From Bacteroidales bacterium (lineage in GTDB: Bacteria > Bacteroidota > Bacteroidia > Bacteroidales > VadinHA17), in NCBI GenBank assembly GCA_003142255.1, contig PLLO01000016.1, positions 1 to 64,000 of the forward strand: DNA of 64,000 bases, given 5' to 3'. The position numbers and the translations under genes were made by a program. Shown in pieces: positions 1-9,267 of this stretch. The notes under the pieces are model-generated. The model saw only the letters and a list, made by a program, of their open reading frames with translations. It made no database searches and was not told the DNA's origin. How positions within the stretch are numbered: the first letter of the stretch is position 1; each line of letters opens with the position of its first letter.

Positions 1-2
1 TG

Positions 3-2444
3 TCCTTGCGTCAGGAGGCAATTCTTGCAGCTGTTCCTGAGATTATTATGGAAGTTGATAAAAACAAAATTTACACATGGGCTAACAGGTCTGGTTTAGA
101 ATTCTTTGGTAAAGATGTTATTGGTCAGGAAGCCTCTCGTTTTTTCGAAGGCGAACAGGAAACGTATAATATGGTGCAACCTCTATTTGAAGGTTCTAAG
201 GACATTTTCTATCTGGAGAGTTGGCAGAGACGATACGATGGAGAGAAGCGATTGCTTGCATGGTGGTGCAAGGCATTGAAAGATAATGAAGGCAATGTTA
301 CAGGTGCCTTCTCTTCAGCACGCGATATCACTGAACGCAAGCAGGTTGAGAAGGAATTGAGTCTTCAAGGTGAGATAATGAAAAACATCACTGAAGGTAT
401 CAATCTGATCAGAGTCAAAGATGAAATTATTGTTTTCACTAATTCGAAGTTTGATAAAATGTTTGGTTATTATTCTGAAGAATTGATTGGAAAACATGTT
501 TCTATCCTCAACGCACCTTCCGGTAAAAGTCCTGAAGAAATAAAACAGGATATAGTGGACACCGCAAACAGGACTGGTGAATGGCACGGGGAAATTTTGA
601 ACATAAAGAAAAACGGTGATCACTTCTGGTGTTATGTAAATATATCGATGTTTGATCACCCTGATTATGGAAAGGTATATTTATCAGTCCATTCAGATAT
701 AACCGAGCGCAAGCAGGCAGAGGAGGAACTGCTGGAAAGTGAGGACCGATTCAAGGTGATCGCTTCCAGCACTCCCGACCATATTCTTGTGCAGGATAAT
801 GAACTGCGATACACACTTGTAATAAATCCTCAACTGGGGTTGACGGAACAGGACATGCTAGGAAAGACTGATTATGATTTTCTGGCGAAGGAGGAAGCCG
901 ACAAACTTTACGGAGTCAAGAGAAAGGTTATAGAGGCCGGAAAGCCACAGCAAATAGAGACGTCTTTGATTTCTAAGGATGGAAAACCGGAGTTTTTCGG
1001 TGGGACTTATATCCCCAAATTTGACGCCCAGGGCAAAGTTAATGGTCTGATAGGGTATTTCAGAAATATAACAGAACGCAAGCGGGAGGAAGAAGTGCTG
1101 CTGGAGAGCGAGACACGTTACCGTGAACTCTTCAACAATATCAGCAGCGGTGTTGCCATCTATGAAGTAACAGGTAATGGCAACGATTTTATCTTCAAGG
1201 ATTTCAATCGGGCTGGTGAGCGGATAGATGGCGACAGGAAAGAGAATATCATTGGAAAGAGTATCTATGAAGTCAGGCCGGGCATTAATAAATTTGGACT
1301 ATTGGAAGTATTCAGGAGGGTTTTTGCGACCGGTATTCCCGAACATTACCCAGCCAGGTTCTATAAGGATGAAAAATTGCAGGGTTGGTACGACAACTTT
1401 GTCTATCGACTTCCCACCGGCGAGATAGTTACCGTATATGATGATATCACCGAGCGCAAGCAGGCGGAGGAAACGATCAGGATTCTGGCAAGGTTCCCCT
1501 CTGAAAATCCCGACCCTGTTTTGCGAGTTGATCGTAATGGCCAACTTCTATATGCAAATGAGGCCAGTTATAAGTTATTGACCTGGAAATTACAAATCGG
1601 GAAAAAAACTCCTTCAGTTTTGCAGAAGATAATAGCCGAAGCCATGAAGGGAGGAATTGGAAAAAAATTTGATACGGAACATAAACATCGGATTATTACA
1701 TTTAATGTTGTTCCGATAGTGGAAGCTGGCTATGCCAACTTTTACGGTCATGATATCACCCTCCGCAAACAGGCAGATGAAGAGAACATAAAATCAAAGA
1801 AATTATTAGAGAATCTCCATAAGCATCTTAATGAGATAAGGGAGAATGAAAGAGCATCAATTTCACGGGAAATCCACGATCAGATTGGTCAGTCACTGAC
1901 TGCTTTAAAGCTCGATTTGAACCAGATTCATAAGTATATTAATGCCAACCCTGAAGCAGTGACAAAACTTGAGAGTATGGTTGAACTGATCTTAGATACA
2001 ATTAAAGATGTGCAGCGTATTTCATCAGACCTGCGTCCCGGTATTCTTGATGAACTCGGTTTAGTTTCAGCCATTGAATGGTATTGCGATGAATTTGAAA
2101 AAAGAACCGGGATCAAATGCATCCTGAAACTGGATGACTCAGACTATAGCGATTCTCAGATTAACCTTACTTTCTTCAGAGTGCTTCAGGAAACTCTTAC
2201 CAATGTAATCCGTCATGCAAAGGCTTCATCTGTAAATGTTAAGCTTAAAGAATATAGTAATGGTACTACACTGACAATAAAGGACAATGGAATAGGTATA
2301 TCTAAGGAAGAAATTGAATCACACAAATCCCTGGGATTAATAAGCATGCGTGAAAGGGTGAGACAATTCAATGGAACGATTGATATTTCATCAAAAAAAG
2401 GACAAGGAACAAAGTTTGCAATCTATATTCCTTCTAAAAAATAA
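3..2444 (+). CDS. Multi-PAS sensor histidine kinase, HisKA_3/NarX type (5' partial)
   Basis: The frame is open to the left edge, so the gene probably starts outside the window; a TTG at 6 is only the first possible start. The visible 812 residues hold about five PAS/PAC domains (roughly 1-112, 113-240, 241-365, 366-480, 485-595), each ending in a DITERK-like linker. A HisKA_3 dimerisation domain follows with the motif REIHDQIGQ (His at about residue 624), then a HATPase_c domain with an N box (TNVIRHAK) and DNGIGIS. Family knowledge: such kinases phosphorylate LuxR-type regulators. The next gene, 7 nt downstream, is exactly that, so the two form a cognate pair. No membrane segment is visible, so sensing is probably cytoplasmic. 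The ligand is unknown. Confidence 0.9.
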   Translation, partial: SLRQEAILAAVPEIIMEVDKNKIYTWANRSGLEFFGKDVIGQEASRFFEGEQETYNMVQPLFEGSKDIFYLESWQRRYDGEKRLLAWWCKALKDNEGNVTGAFSSARDITERKQVEKELSLQGEIMKNITEGINLIRVKDEIIVFTNSKFDKMFGYYSEELIGKHVSILNAPSGKSPEEIKQDIVDTANRTGEWHGEILNIKKNGDHFWCYVNISMFDHPDYGKVYLSVHSDITERKQAEEELLESEDRFKVIASSTPDHILVQDNELRYTLVINPQLGLTEQDMLGKTDYDFLAKEEADKLYGVKRKVIEAGKPQQIETSLISKDGKPEFFGGTYIPKFDAQGKVNGLIGYFRNITERKREEEVLLESETRYRELFNNISSGVAIYEVTGNGNDFIFKDFNRAGERIDGDRKENIIGKSIYEVRPGINKFGLLEVFRRVFATGIPEHYPARFYKDEKLQGWYDNFVYRLPTGEIVTVYDDITERKQAEETIRILARFPSENPDPVLRVDRNGQLLYANEASYKLLTWKLQIGKKTPSVLQKIIAEAMKGGIGKKFDTEHKHRIITFNVVPIVEAGYANFYGHDITLRKQADEENIKSKKLLENLHKHLNEIRENERASISREIHDQIGQSLTALKLDLNQIHKYINANPEAVTKLESMVELILDTIKDVQRISSDLRPGILDELGLVSAIEWYCDEFEKRTGIKCILKLDDSDYSDSQINLTFFRVLQETLTNVIRHAKASSVNVKLKEYSNGTTLTIKDNGIGISKEEIESHKSLGLISMRERVRQFNGTIDISSKKGQGTKFAIYIPSKK

Positions 2445-2451
2445 GTTCGTT

Positions 2452-3081
2452 ATGAAAATACTTATAGCCGATGATCATTCAGTAGTTCGCGAAGGGCTTA
2501 AACAATACGTTAAGACTCTCGATGAAGTTAAATTAATTGATGAAGCTATCAATGGGGATGAGGCATGGACAAAGATCAAGGATGGAAACTACGACCTTGT
2601 AATCCTTGATATTTCAATGCCGGGAATGAACGGGTTGGATGTTTTGCAAAAAATAAAAGAGAGGAATCTGAAAACCCATGTCCTTATATTAAGCGTATAC
2701 CCCCAGGAGCAATTTGCAATCCGTGCATTTAAAATGGGTGCATCAGGGTATCTTTCAAAGGATAGTGCTTTTGAAGAATTGATACTCGCTATCAAAAAAA
2801 TTACATCAGGAGGCAGATATATTACATCAGCTTTTGCTGAAAGACTCGCATTTAATGGCTTTGATTCTGATTCACGTAAGCTTCATGAAAAACTCTCTGA
2901 AAGGGAATTCCAGGTAATGTTAATGTTGGCAAAGGGGAAATCTGTCATGGAGATAGCAAAGGAAATCTTTATTTCAGATAAGACTGTCAGCACTTACCGC
3001 ACCCGCATCCTGGGAAAGATGGGTATGAAAAAAAATGCCGAGCTGACGATTTATGCGATTAAGAATAATTTAATAGAATAA
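2452..3081 (+). CDS. NarL/FixJ (LuxR-type) response regulator
   Basis: A 209-residue protein with a receiver domain (acidic ADD near the N-terminus, phospho-acceptor Asp53 in LILDISMP-like context) and a C-terminal LuxR-type helix-turn-helix (about residues 146-205, beginning LSEREFQVMLMLAKGKS). The ATG at 2452 gives the canonical start MKILIADDHS; an in-frame start at 2371 would lie inside the kinase gene and is not needed. Its position 7 nt after the upstream HisKA_3 kinase makes it that kinase's likely partner and the only clear DNA-binding output of the signalling island. Target genes cannot be deduced from the sequence. Confidence 0.92.
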   Translation: MKILIADDHSVVREGLKQYVKTLDEVKLIDEAINGDEAWTKIKDGNYDLVILDISMPGMNGLDVLQKIKERNLKTHVLILSVYPQEQFAIRAFKMGASGYLSKDSAFEELILAIKKITSGGRYITSAFAERLAFNGFDSDSRKLHEKLSEREFQVMLMLAKGKSVMEIAKEIFISDKTVSTYRTRILGKMGMKKNAELTIYAIKNNLIE

Positions 3082-3111
3082 CGGCGCAAAGGCATAATTC
3101 CCTGTTTGGGA

Positions 3112-3300
3112 TTATAAACTCCTTGCCCGAATGAGTTTTGTCAACATAACGGAAATGATCTTACATTGCTCTATAAGTTTGTCAGCATCTTCTTTAATTA
3201 TGTATCCGACTTCCTGTCCGATTATAATTTGAGTTAATAATTCAGCGGCAAATCCCTTAGCAATATAGAAATGACGAACTGATTGCTTGTCAGTTTCTAA
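3112..3300 (-). pseudogene. Remnant of a four-helix-bundle (S23/IVS-type) protein gene, C-terminal half
   Basis: Reading the minus strand from 3300 to the TAA at 3112-3114 gives 62 codons with no usable start. The peptide matches the second half of the four-helix-bundle family seen in rRNA intervening sequences and many Bacteroidota loci: FYIAKGFAAELLTQ, then IIGQEVGYIIKED, then CKIISVMLTKLIRAR. Intact members have about 115-120 residues; here the first helices are missing and a stop codon lies directly upstream (3301-3303). A palindromic element begins 19 nt further on at 3322. I looked for the lost N-terminal half beyond that element and did not find it. Recognition is by eye from family memory. 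Confidence 0.6.
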
Positions 3301-3321
3301 TTAGCTGATATATAGAAGGAT

Positions 3322-3527
3322 AAGATTCCTCACTTCGTTCGGAATGACAAGTTTGCTTTTTTAGTTGGTGGGATGGAAGTAGCGGCGATTCGCACAAGCC
3401 TTACATAATTCTAAATTTTTTTGATCGAATCGCCGCTACTTCCATCCCCTATTTTGTTTAAATGATCTTGTCATTCCGAATGAAGCCATACCTGAGCTTG
3501 CGAAGGTTTGGCGTAATGAGGAATCTT
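3322..3527. repeat. Nested-palindrome intergenic element, copy 1 (terminal IR AAGATTCCTC/GAGGAATCTT)
   Basis: Three nested inverted repeats share one centre. The outer 10-bp arms are 3322-3331 and 3518-3527. A 14-bp pair, TTCGGAATGACAAG and its complement, lies at 3338-3351 and 3467-3480. The core is a perfect 23-bp inverted repeat (3370-3392 with 3426-3448) around a 33-nt loop. Copy 2 at 18895-19079 has the same outer and middle arms but a different core. No coding capacity is convincing. This element and the pseudogene remnant fill most of the 650-bp gap between 3081 and 3741; nothing else was recognised there. Confidence 0.8.
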
Positions 3528-3740
3528 CTTATATTGTCCCAATTTTTACGTTTTTCATGCCATTTTGCCCTTGCACATTTACGCCCTTCTTGTAGTCCTT
3601 CCCTTACAAAGAATCATCCTTTCCCCTACATTCGAATAGGTTAAAACCTTATGCCTTAAGGTTCTGCAATGCTTAAATTTACTTTTTGGGGCAAATATTA
3701 CATTTTTATAACCCCCTGATCCGGTTAAAAACACTTGTTT

Positions 3741-4136
3741 ATGAAAATAGTTATTGCAGATGATTCCCCTCTGTTGAGAGACAGGATCAGAAGTTTATTG
3801 AATAGCATTGATGACAATCTTGAGGTATATGAGGCTGAAAACGGAGCTGAAGCGTTGCAGATTATCAGGGAAAAGAAACCCGGTCTGGCAATTCTTGATA
3901 TCAGGATGCCGGAAATGAATGGAATAGAGGTGTTAAAAAAAATAAAAGAGTTGAAAATGAAAGTTAAGGTCTGTATGCTCACAAATTATGCATATCCTCA
4001 ATATAAAAAGAAGTGTTTTGAGGCAGGTGCTGATTATTTTCTCAGCAAAACTGAAGATTTTGAGGAGATTGAAATTATAGTCAGCGATATGTTACGGGAT
4101 AAATTAAAGCATAGTAACAAATCACCGTTAATCTGA
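3741..4136 (+). CDS. Single-domain response regulator (CheY-like receiver)
   Basis: A 131-residue receiver domain without an output domain: acidic pair ADD at residues 7-9 (start MKIVIADDSPLL), phospho-acceptor Asp53 in LAILDIRMPEMNG, and a conserved Lys in FLSKTEDFEE. The ATG at 3741 is preferred to the in-frame TTG at 3735 because it gives the canonical start. It stands alone between a 650-bp gap and a 162-bp gap. It could be a phosphate shuttle for the orphan kinases downstream or act by protein contact; no partner is proved by the sequence. Confidence 0.88.
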   Translation: MKIVIADDSPLLRDRIRSLLNSIDDNLEVYEAENGAEALQIIREKKPGLAILDIRMPEMNGIEVLKKIKELKMKVKVCMLTNYAYPQYKKKCFEAGADYFLSKTEDFEEIEIIVSDMLRDKLKHSNKSPLI

Positions 4137-4298
4137 AAAATGTAATAATAAAACAATATCGTCCTGAGAAAACATATAATAAGCTTGCAAAGACCATGGT
4201 AACAAACAGAAACACTTTCCTATTAAGATTAATATTGTCATTACCAATTTTATTGAAAAAATTGTAACTCCTGATGGAATTCAGTTGTAACTGGAAAT

Positions 4299-7016
4299 AT
4301 GAAGGTTATGAAGAAAAGCAAAACATCGGAAAGTCAAAGTGAAACAGAAATTGCGCTGAAAGAATCCGAGCAAAGATATCGCACTACAATGATGAGCGTG
4401 GGCGATGGTGTGATCGCTACCGATACTGAAGGAAGAGTTGAGATGATGAATCCGATAGCTGAAGAGCTAACCGGCTGGAAGCAGGAGGAAGCACATGGCA
4501 AATCGCTTGAAAAGATATTTCATATTATCAACGAGGAGACCCGCCAGACCGTTGAAAACCCTTTACGCCGTGTGATGCGCGAGGGGACAGTGGTAGGTCT
4601 TGCCAACCATTCGGTGCTTATTGCCAAAGATGGCACAGAGAGGCCCATTGCTAACAGCGGTGCACCCATCCGGAATGAAAAGGACGATATTACCGGAATG
4701 GTGCTGGTCTTTCGCGATCAGGCTAAGGAGCGAATGGCACAGAGGGCGCTGCAGGAAAGCGAGCTTAAGTTCCGTGAGACCGTAAAAAACCTGGACGAGG
4801 GATATTACAGTTGCAAGATGGATGGTGTATTGCTTGACCACAACCAGGCATTCAACCGGATTTTAGGCTTTGACATTGCTAAGGATTTGAAAGGGGAAAA
4901 ACTACCCGACTTCTGGCAGAACCCTGATGACAGAAAAGTATATCTGCAGGAGTTAATGACCAGGGGATTCATAAGGAATTACCTGATTAATGCGAAAACA
5001 AACGGTGGTGAAAAGATAGTCGTTATGGCGAATTCCCATCTGGTGAAAGATGAAAAGGGTGAGCTAATGAGGATTGAAGGGACTTACACTGATTTCACCG
5101 ACCGCAAGCGGGCAGAGGAACAGTTGCTGGAGGCATTGTTATATGCGCGGAATTTAATCGAAGCGAGTTTAGACCCTTTGGTGACGATAAGCTCGGAGGG
5201 CAAGATTATGGACGTGAACAAAGCGACAGAGGAAGTGACCGGGGTTGGTCGGGGCAAGTTGATCGGGAGCGATTTTTCGGATTACTTCACCGAGCCGGAG
5301 AAGGCGCAGGCAGGGTACCGGAAGGTGCTGGCGGATAGGCTGGTGATAGATTATCCGTTGACCTTGCGGCACACGTCTGGGAAAACTACGGACGTATTAT
5401 ATAATGCGACGGTGTACCGTAATGAGAAGGGGAAAATACAGGGTGTATTTGCGGCAGCGCGAGACATTACCGAGCGCAAGCGTGCGGAGGAGGCGCTGCG
5501 GAATTCCGAAGCATTTCTGAACAATATCATCGATCAAAGCCCGGTTCCAATGTGGATTTCCGACGATAAGGGCATACTCATACGCATCAACAAAGCATGC
5601 TGCAGCATACTAAAGATAACAGAGCAGGATGTTATCGGAAAATATAATGTAATCGAAGACAATATTGTCCAGGAGCAGGGTCTGCTGTCGGATGTACGTA
5701 GAGTTTTCGATAACGGTGAAACGGTTCGTTTTGAAATCAGATATAACACTTCAAAACTGGAAGGGTTTTCATTGGAAAGTGAAGCAGAAATCATACTTGA
5801 TACAACAATATTCCCGATAAAAGATTATAAAGGTAAAGTCACAAACGCAGTAATACAGCATATGGATATCACCGATCGCAAACGGGCAGAAGAAGCGCTT
5901 AAGATAAGTAAAGAGCGCTTGGTTTTTGCAACAGAAGGTGCTAAACTGGGGATTTGGAATTGGGATACAGTTACCGGCGAATTGATCTGGTCCGATAAGT
6001 GCAAAGAACTTTTTGGCATACCGCATGATGAAACTATGAGCTATCCACGCTTCAGCGATGCATTACATCCTGACGACCGTGATAGAACAGATAGAGCAGT
6101 AAATGATGCGTTAGAAAATCACAAAGATTACGATATTGAATATCGCAGCCTTTGGCCTGATGGAAGTATCCATTGGCTTGAAGCGAAAGGACGCGGTTTT
6201 TACGATGCAACGGGCAAAGCTGTGCGTTTGGAAGGCATAGTGCTGGACATTGCCGAGAGCAAAAGGACAGAAGAAGAAATACGCAAACTCAATGCCGAAC
6301 TTGAGGACCGTGTAGCCAAGCGAACCACTCAGTTGGAAGCCTCTAATAAGGAACTGGAAGCATTCAGCTATTCAGTATCGCATGATTTACGCGCACCCCT
6401 GCGTCATGTAAGCGGGTACGTGGAATTGCTCAACAAACATTTTCAATCAGATTTACCCGAAAAGGGTCAGCACTATCTGAATTCAATTGCTGATTCTGTG
6501 CGTATAATGGGAATGCTGATTGACGACCTTTTGCAATTTTCTAAAACCGGTCGAATGGAGATGCACCAATCGGATTTTGATATGAATGAGGTCGTTAAAG
6601 AAGTCATAGAATCGCTGAGTAAAGATAATCCTGATCGTAAAATCGATTGGGTCCTGGGAAAATTGGCTTCCGTAAATGGTGATGAAGCAATGCTCAGGGT
6701 TGTCTGGACGAATCTGCTGAGCAATGCTGTTAAGTTCACATGCACCAGGAAGCAAGCCAGGATCGAGATTGGAGTCCGCAAAGAGAACAAGGAGCTGGTT
6801 TTCTTTGTGCGCGATAATGGAGTCGGGTTTGATATGCAGTATGCCCAGAAGCTTTTCGGAGTTTTCCAGCGTCTGCACCCTACTGAAGAATTTGAAGGAA
6901 CCGGGATTGGCCTGGCAAATGTGCACAGGATAATATTGCGTCAGGGAGGACGCACATGGGCTGAAGCAGAACTTGACAAAGGAGCTGTATTCTATTTTTC
7001 AATACCAAATAAATAA
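4299..7016 (+). CDS. Multi-PAS sensor histidine kinase (HisKA, phytochrome-kinase-like)
   Basis: A 905-residue soluble kinase. About five PAS/PAC domains occupy residues 20-660, separated by DRKRAEE/ERKRAEE linkers. One of them (about 535-660; LGIWNWDTVTGELIWSD) is PAS_3-like. A coiled coil and a HisKA domain follow (SYSVSHDLRAPLRH, His about 695), then HATPase_c with VRDNGVGFD and GTGIGLANV. This kinase core, ending in a catalytic domain with FGVFQRLH, is typical of bacteriophytochrome-like kinases, whose partners are Rcp1-type receivers. The next gene, 9 nt downstream, is an Rcp1-type receiver. No GAF/PHY chromophore domain is present, so light sensing is not implied. Confidence 0.93.
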   Translation: MKVMKKSKTSESQSETEIALKESEQRYRTTMMSVGDGVIATDTEGRVEMMNPIAEELTGWKQEEAHGKSLEKIFHIINEETRQTVENPLRRVMREGTVVGLANHSVLIAKDGTERPIANSGAPIRNEKDDITGMVLVFRDQAKERMAQRALQESELKFRETVKNLDEGYYSCKMDGVLLDHNQAFNRILGFDIAKDLKGEKLPDFWQNPDDRKVYLQELMTRGFIRNYLINAKTNGGEKIVVMANSHLVKDEKGELMRIEGTYTDFTDRKRAEEQLLEALLYARNLIEASLDPLVTISSEGKIMDVNKATEEVTGVGRGKLIGSDFSDYFTEPEKAQAGYRKVLADRLVIDYPLTLRHTSGKTTDVLYNATVYRNEKGKIQGVFAAARDITERKRAEEALRNSEAFLNNIIDQSPVPMWISDDKGILIRINKACCSILKITEQDVIGKYNVIEDNIVQEQGLLSDVRRVFDNGETVRFEIRYNTSKLEGFSLESEAEIILDTTIFPIKDYKGKVTNAVIQHMDITDRKRAEEALKISKERLVFATEGAKLGIWNWDTVTGELIWSDKCKELFGIPHDETMSYPRFSDALHPDDRDRTDRAVNDALENHKDYDIEYRSLWPDGSIHWLEAKGRGFYDATGKAVRLEGIVLDIAESKRTEEEIRKLNAELEDRVAKRTTQLEASNKELEAFSYSVSHDLRAPLRHVSGYVELLNKHFQSDLPEKGQHYLNSIADSVRIMGMLIDDLLQFSKTGRMEMHQSDFDMNEVVKEVIESLSKDNPDRKIDWVLGKLASVNGDEAMLRVVWTNLLSNAVKFTCTRKQARIEIGVRKENKELVFFVRDNGVGFDMQYAQKLFGVFQRLHPTEEFEGTGIGLANVHRIILRQGGRTWAEAELDKGAVFYFSIPNK

Positions 7017-7025
7017 GGAGGAAAT

Positions 7026-7475
7026 ATGATGGTAGAAATTCGAACAATTCTTTTTGCAGAAGACAATCCCAGGGATGTTGAACTGACACTTGAGGCTCTG
7101 GGAGACCATAACCTTGCCAATAATGTAATTGTGGTGAGAGATGGCGTGGAAGCTTTGGATTATCTGCGTTGTGAAGGAAAGTACAAACAACGCAGACCGG
7201 GGAATCCTGCGGTATTACTACTGGATATAAAAATGCCACGCATGGATGGTATAGAAGTACTAAAAACCATTAGAGGCGATGACAAATTGAAAACACTTCC
7301 GGTAGTCATGCTTACATCATCCCGGGAGGAGCAGGATTTGATAAGAAGTTATGAGTTTGGAGTTAATGCTTATGTTGTAAAGCCTGTTGATTTTAAAGAA
7401 TTTATCGAAGCTGTGAGGCAGGTAGGTGTCTTTTGGGCAGTTATTAATGAGGTGCCAACAGGGAGCAGACTATAA
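7026..7475 (+). CDS. Rcp1-like single-domain response regulator
   Basis: A 149-residue receiver of the Rcp1 class: AEDNPRDVELTLEAL at the N-terminus, Asp67 in VLLLDIKMPRMDG, TSSREEQDL, and VKPVDFKEF with the conserved Lys. The long insertion before the phospho-Asp strand is typical of Rcp1-type regulators, which lack a DNA-binding domain. An unusually good GGAGG lies 4-8 nt before the ATG (7017-7021), right after the stop of the kinase upstream, so the pair is probably translated together. It is probably a phospho-acceptor for that kinase. A second close paralogue lies at 8812-9267. Confidence 0.9.
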   Translation: MMVEIRTILFAEDNPRDVELTLEALGDHNLANNVIVVRDGVEALDYLRCEGKYKQRRPGNPAVLLLDIKMPRMDGIEVLKTIRGDDKLKTLPVVMLTSSREEQDLIRSYEFGVNAYVVKPVDFKEFIEAVRQVGVFWAVINEVPTGSRL

Positions 7476-7491
7476 GTAAATTAACAGACAG

Positions 7492-8640
7492 ATGAGTGTG
7501 GTATTAAACGTACTTTGTCTTGAGGACTCGCTACGGGATGCTGAAATCATGCGTGAGTTGCTGATAGATGCGGGATATGATTTAAACATGGACTGCATTG
7601 CGGTTGAAAAGGAGTTTGTTTCATTTCTGCGCAGTCATAAGTACGACATCATTTTATCTGATTTCAAATTGCCCGGATTCGATGGCTTTACAGCGTTGCG
7701 ATGGTCTGTGGAAATCTGTCCTGATGTTCCTTTTATCTGTATTTCCGGAACAGTCGGCGAGGAGACCGCTGTTGAGCTGTTAAAAATGGGTGCCGTCGAT
7801 TATATCCTGAAGGACAGGCTCGTACGTCTGCCATCAGCTATACAGCGGGCGCTTGATGAAGCAAAAGAGAAGAAAGCCCGGCAACAGGCGGAAAAAGAAT
7901 TAGTCAGCCTTAATACACAGCTTGAACAGCGCGTTATTGAACGCACTGTACAGCTTGAAACTGCCAATAAGGAACTGGAAGCTTTTACTTATTCAGTTTC
8001 ACACGACCTTCGTGCCCCTCTCCGTGCTGTTGATGGATTCTCCAAGTTCGTTCTGGAGGATTACGAAAAGAAACTTGACTCTGAAGGCAAGAGACTACTG
8101 AATCTGATCCGCAGTAACATACAAAAAATGGATCAGCTTATTACTGACCTGCTGGCCCTGTCGCGGGTTTCAAGGAGCGATCTGAATTTCTCCGGTATCG
8201 ATATGACTCAAATGGCAATCTCAATGTTCAATGAGACAGCAGCACCGGATATTACTGATAAAATAAGCTTAAAAGTTGATCCGCTGCCTGAAGCATACGC
8301 TGATCCGACATATATGAGGCAGGTTTGGACCAATCTGATTGCAAATGCAGTTAAGTTTTCTTCAAAGGAGAAGAAGCCGTCAGTTAAAATTTGCGGCCGC
8401 GTTGAAAACGGGTTTAATATTTATTATGTAAAAGACAATGGTGTGGGGTTTAATCCGGAGTATGCCCATAAGTTGTTTGGCGTTTTTCAACGGTTGCATA
8501 AATCCGATGATTTTGAAGGTACAGGAGTGGGGCTGGCTATTGTTCAACGCATTATTCACCGTCATGGCGGGAAAGTGTGGGCCGAAGGTGAAGAGGGGAA
8601 AGGGGCGACGTTCTATTTTAGTTTGCCGGTGAAGAAGTAA
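7492..8640 (+). CDS. REC-HisKA-HATPase hybrid histidine kinase
   Basis: A 382-residue protein with an N-terminal receiver (CLEDSLRDAEIM; Asp57 in IILSDFKLPGFDG; Lys in YILKDRL), then a coiled coil, HisKA (SYSVSHDLRAPL-like, His about 171) and HATPase_c (VKDNGVGFN, GTGVGLAIV). Its kinase core closely resembles that of the 905-residue kinase upstream, down to the FGVFQRLH motif, which points to duplication within the island. The N-terminal receiver has no PAS domain, so it is probably switched by phosphotransfer from another kinase, forming a relay. It starts 16 nt after the Rcp1-like gene and is probably co-transcribed with it. Confidence 0.9.
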   Translation: MSVVLNVLCLEDSLRDAEIMRELLIDAGYDLNMDCIAVEKEFVSFLRSHKYDIILSDFKLPGFDGFTALRWSVEICPDVPFICISGTVGEETAVELLKMGAVDYILKDRLVRLPSAIQRALDEAKEKKARQQAEKELVSLNTQLEQRVIERTVQLETANKELEAFTYSVSHDLRAPLRAVDGFSKFVLEDYEKKLDSEGKRLLNLIRSNIQKMDQLITDLLALSRVSRSDLNFSGIDMTQMAISMFNETAAPDITDKISLKVDPLPEAYADPTYMRQVWTNLIANAVKFSSKEKKPSVKICGRVENGFNIYYVKDNGVGFNPEYAHKLFGVFQRLHKSDDFEGTGVGLAIVQRIIHRHGGKVWAEGEEGKGATFYFSLPVKK

Positions 8641-8674
8641 AGACAAAAGTAAAAAGATAAAGGTTTTAATGAAA

Positions 8675-8774
8675 ATCCCCTCCAGGGAGGTCGGAGCAAA
8701 GCGGAGATTCCGCAGAGCGGAAGAGGGGTGGGTTAAAAAGATTGCTTCGTCGTTCCTCCTGGCAATGACAGAAG
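8675..8774. repeat. Palindromic intergenic element (TTCCGC...GCGGAA type) plus GATTGCTTCG...AATGACA half-element
   Basis: After the kinase stop lie short palindromes (CCTCCAGGGAGG, and TTCCGCAGAGCGGAA at about 8708-8722), followed by GAGGGGTGGGTT. The same pattern recurs at 58752-58805. Directly after it (8738-8770) is a stretch of the form GATTGCTTCGTCGTTCC then GGCAATGACA, which resembles the left half of the nested-palindrome elements at 3.3 and 18.9 kb. No gene is visible in this 171-bp gap. Confidence 0.55.
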
Positions 8775-8811
8775 ACATAAGAAAAATACAAAATAAAATA
8801 AAACTGATACC

Positions 8812-9267
8812 ATGAATAACGAAGTTGAAATCCTGCTGGTTGAAGACAATCCAAGCGATGCAGAACTTGCCCTCAGGGCATTAAAGAAAAACAACCTGGC
8901 CAACAATGTTATCAGAGTATGTGATGGAGAAGAAGCGCTTGATTTCATTTTTGCCCGGGGGCAATTTAAAACCCGCGAACGGCTGAATATCCCCAGATTG
9001 ATCCTTCTCGACCTTAAATTACCTAAGATTGACGGACTCGAGTTACTTAAGATAATTAAAGCTGATCCGGTAACGAAACTTATTCCTGTTGTGGTTCTCA
9101 CCTCTTCGATTGAAGAGAGTGATATGATTGAAAGCTACAGGTTAGGGGTAAACAGTTATATAGTTAAACCTGTTGATTTTGATAAGTTTATTGAATCGGT
9201 AAAAAATATTGGCTTTTACTGGCTTCTCCTGAACCAGCAACCGGATATAAAAAAGCTTATAAAATGA
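8812..9267 (+). CDS. Rcp1-like single-domain response regulator
   Basis: A 151-residue receiver, paralogous to the gene at 7026: [20 protein letters not shown], Asp67 in [22 protein letters not shown] and VKPVDFDKF. There is no output domain. The stop overlaps the next start (ATGA at 9264-9267), so it is translationally coupled to the large hybrid kinase and is probably part of its relay. The last codons and the overlap were copied along with the kinase when that gene was duplicated (see the gene at 13587). Confidence 0.9.
   Translation: MNNEVEILLVEDNPSDAELALRALKKNNLANNVIRVCDGEEALDFIFARGQFKTRERLNIPRLILLDLKLPKIDGLELLKIIKADPVTKLIPVVVLTSSIEESDMIESYRLGVNSYIVKPVDFDKFIESVKNIGFYWLLLNQQPDIKKLIK

Noticed and set aside
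3462-3644. 60-codon ORF within and beyond palindromic element copy 1
   Set aside because: It runs through the inverted repeats, lacks family similarity and looks like a shadow of the element.
4195-4266. 23-codon ORF before the 905-residue kinase
   Set aside because: Very short, low-complexity hydrophobic peptide with no spacing or context to support it.
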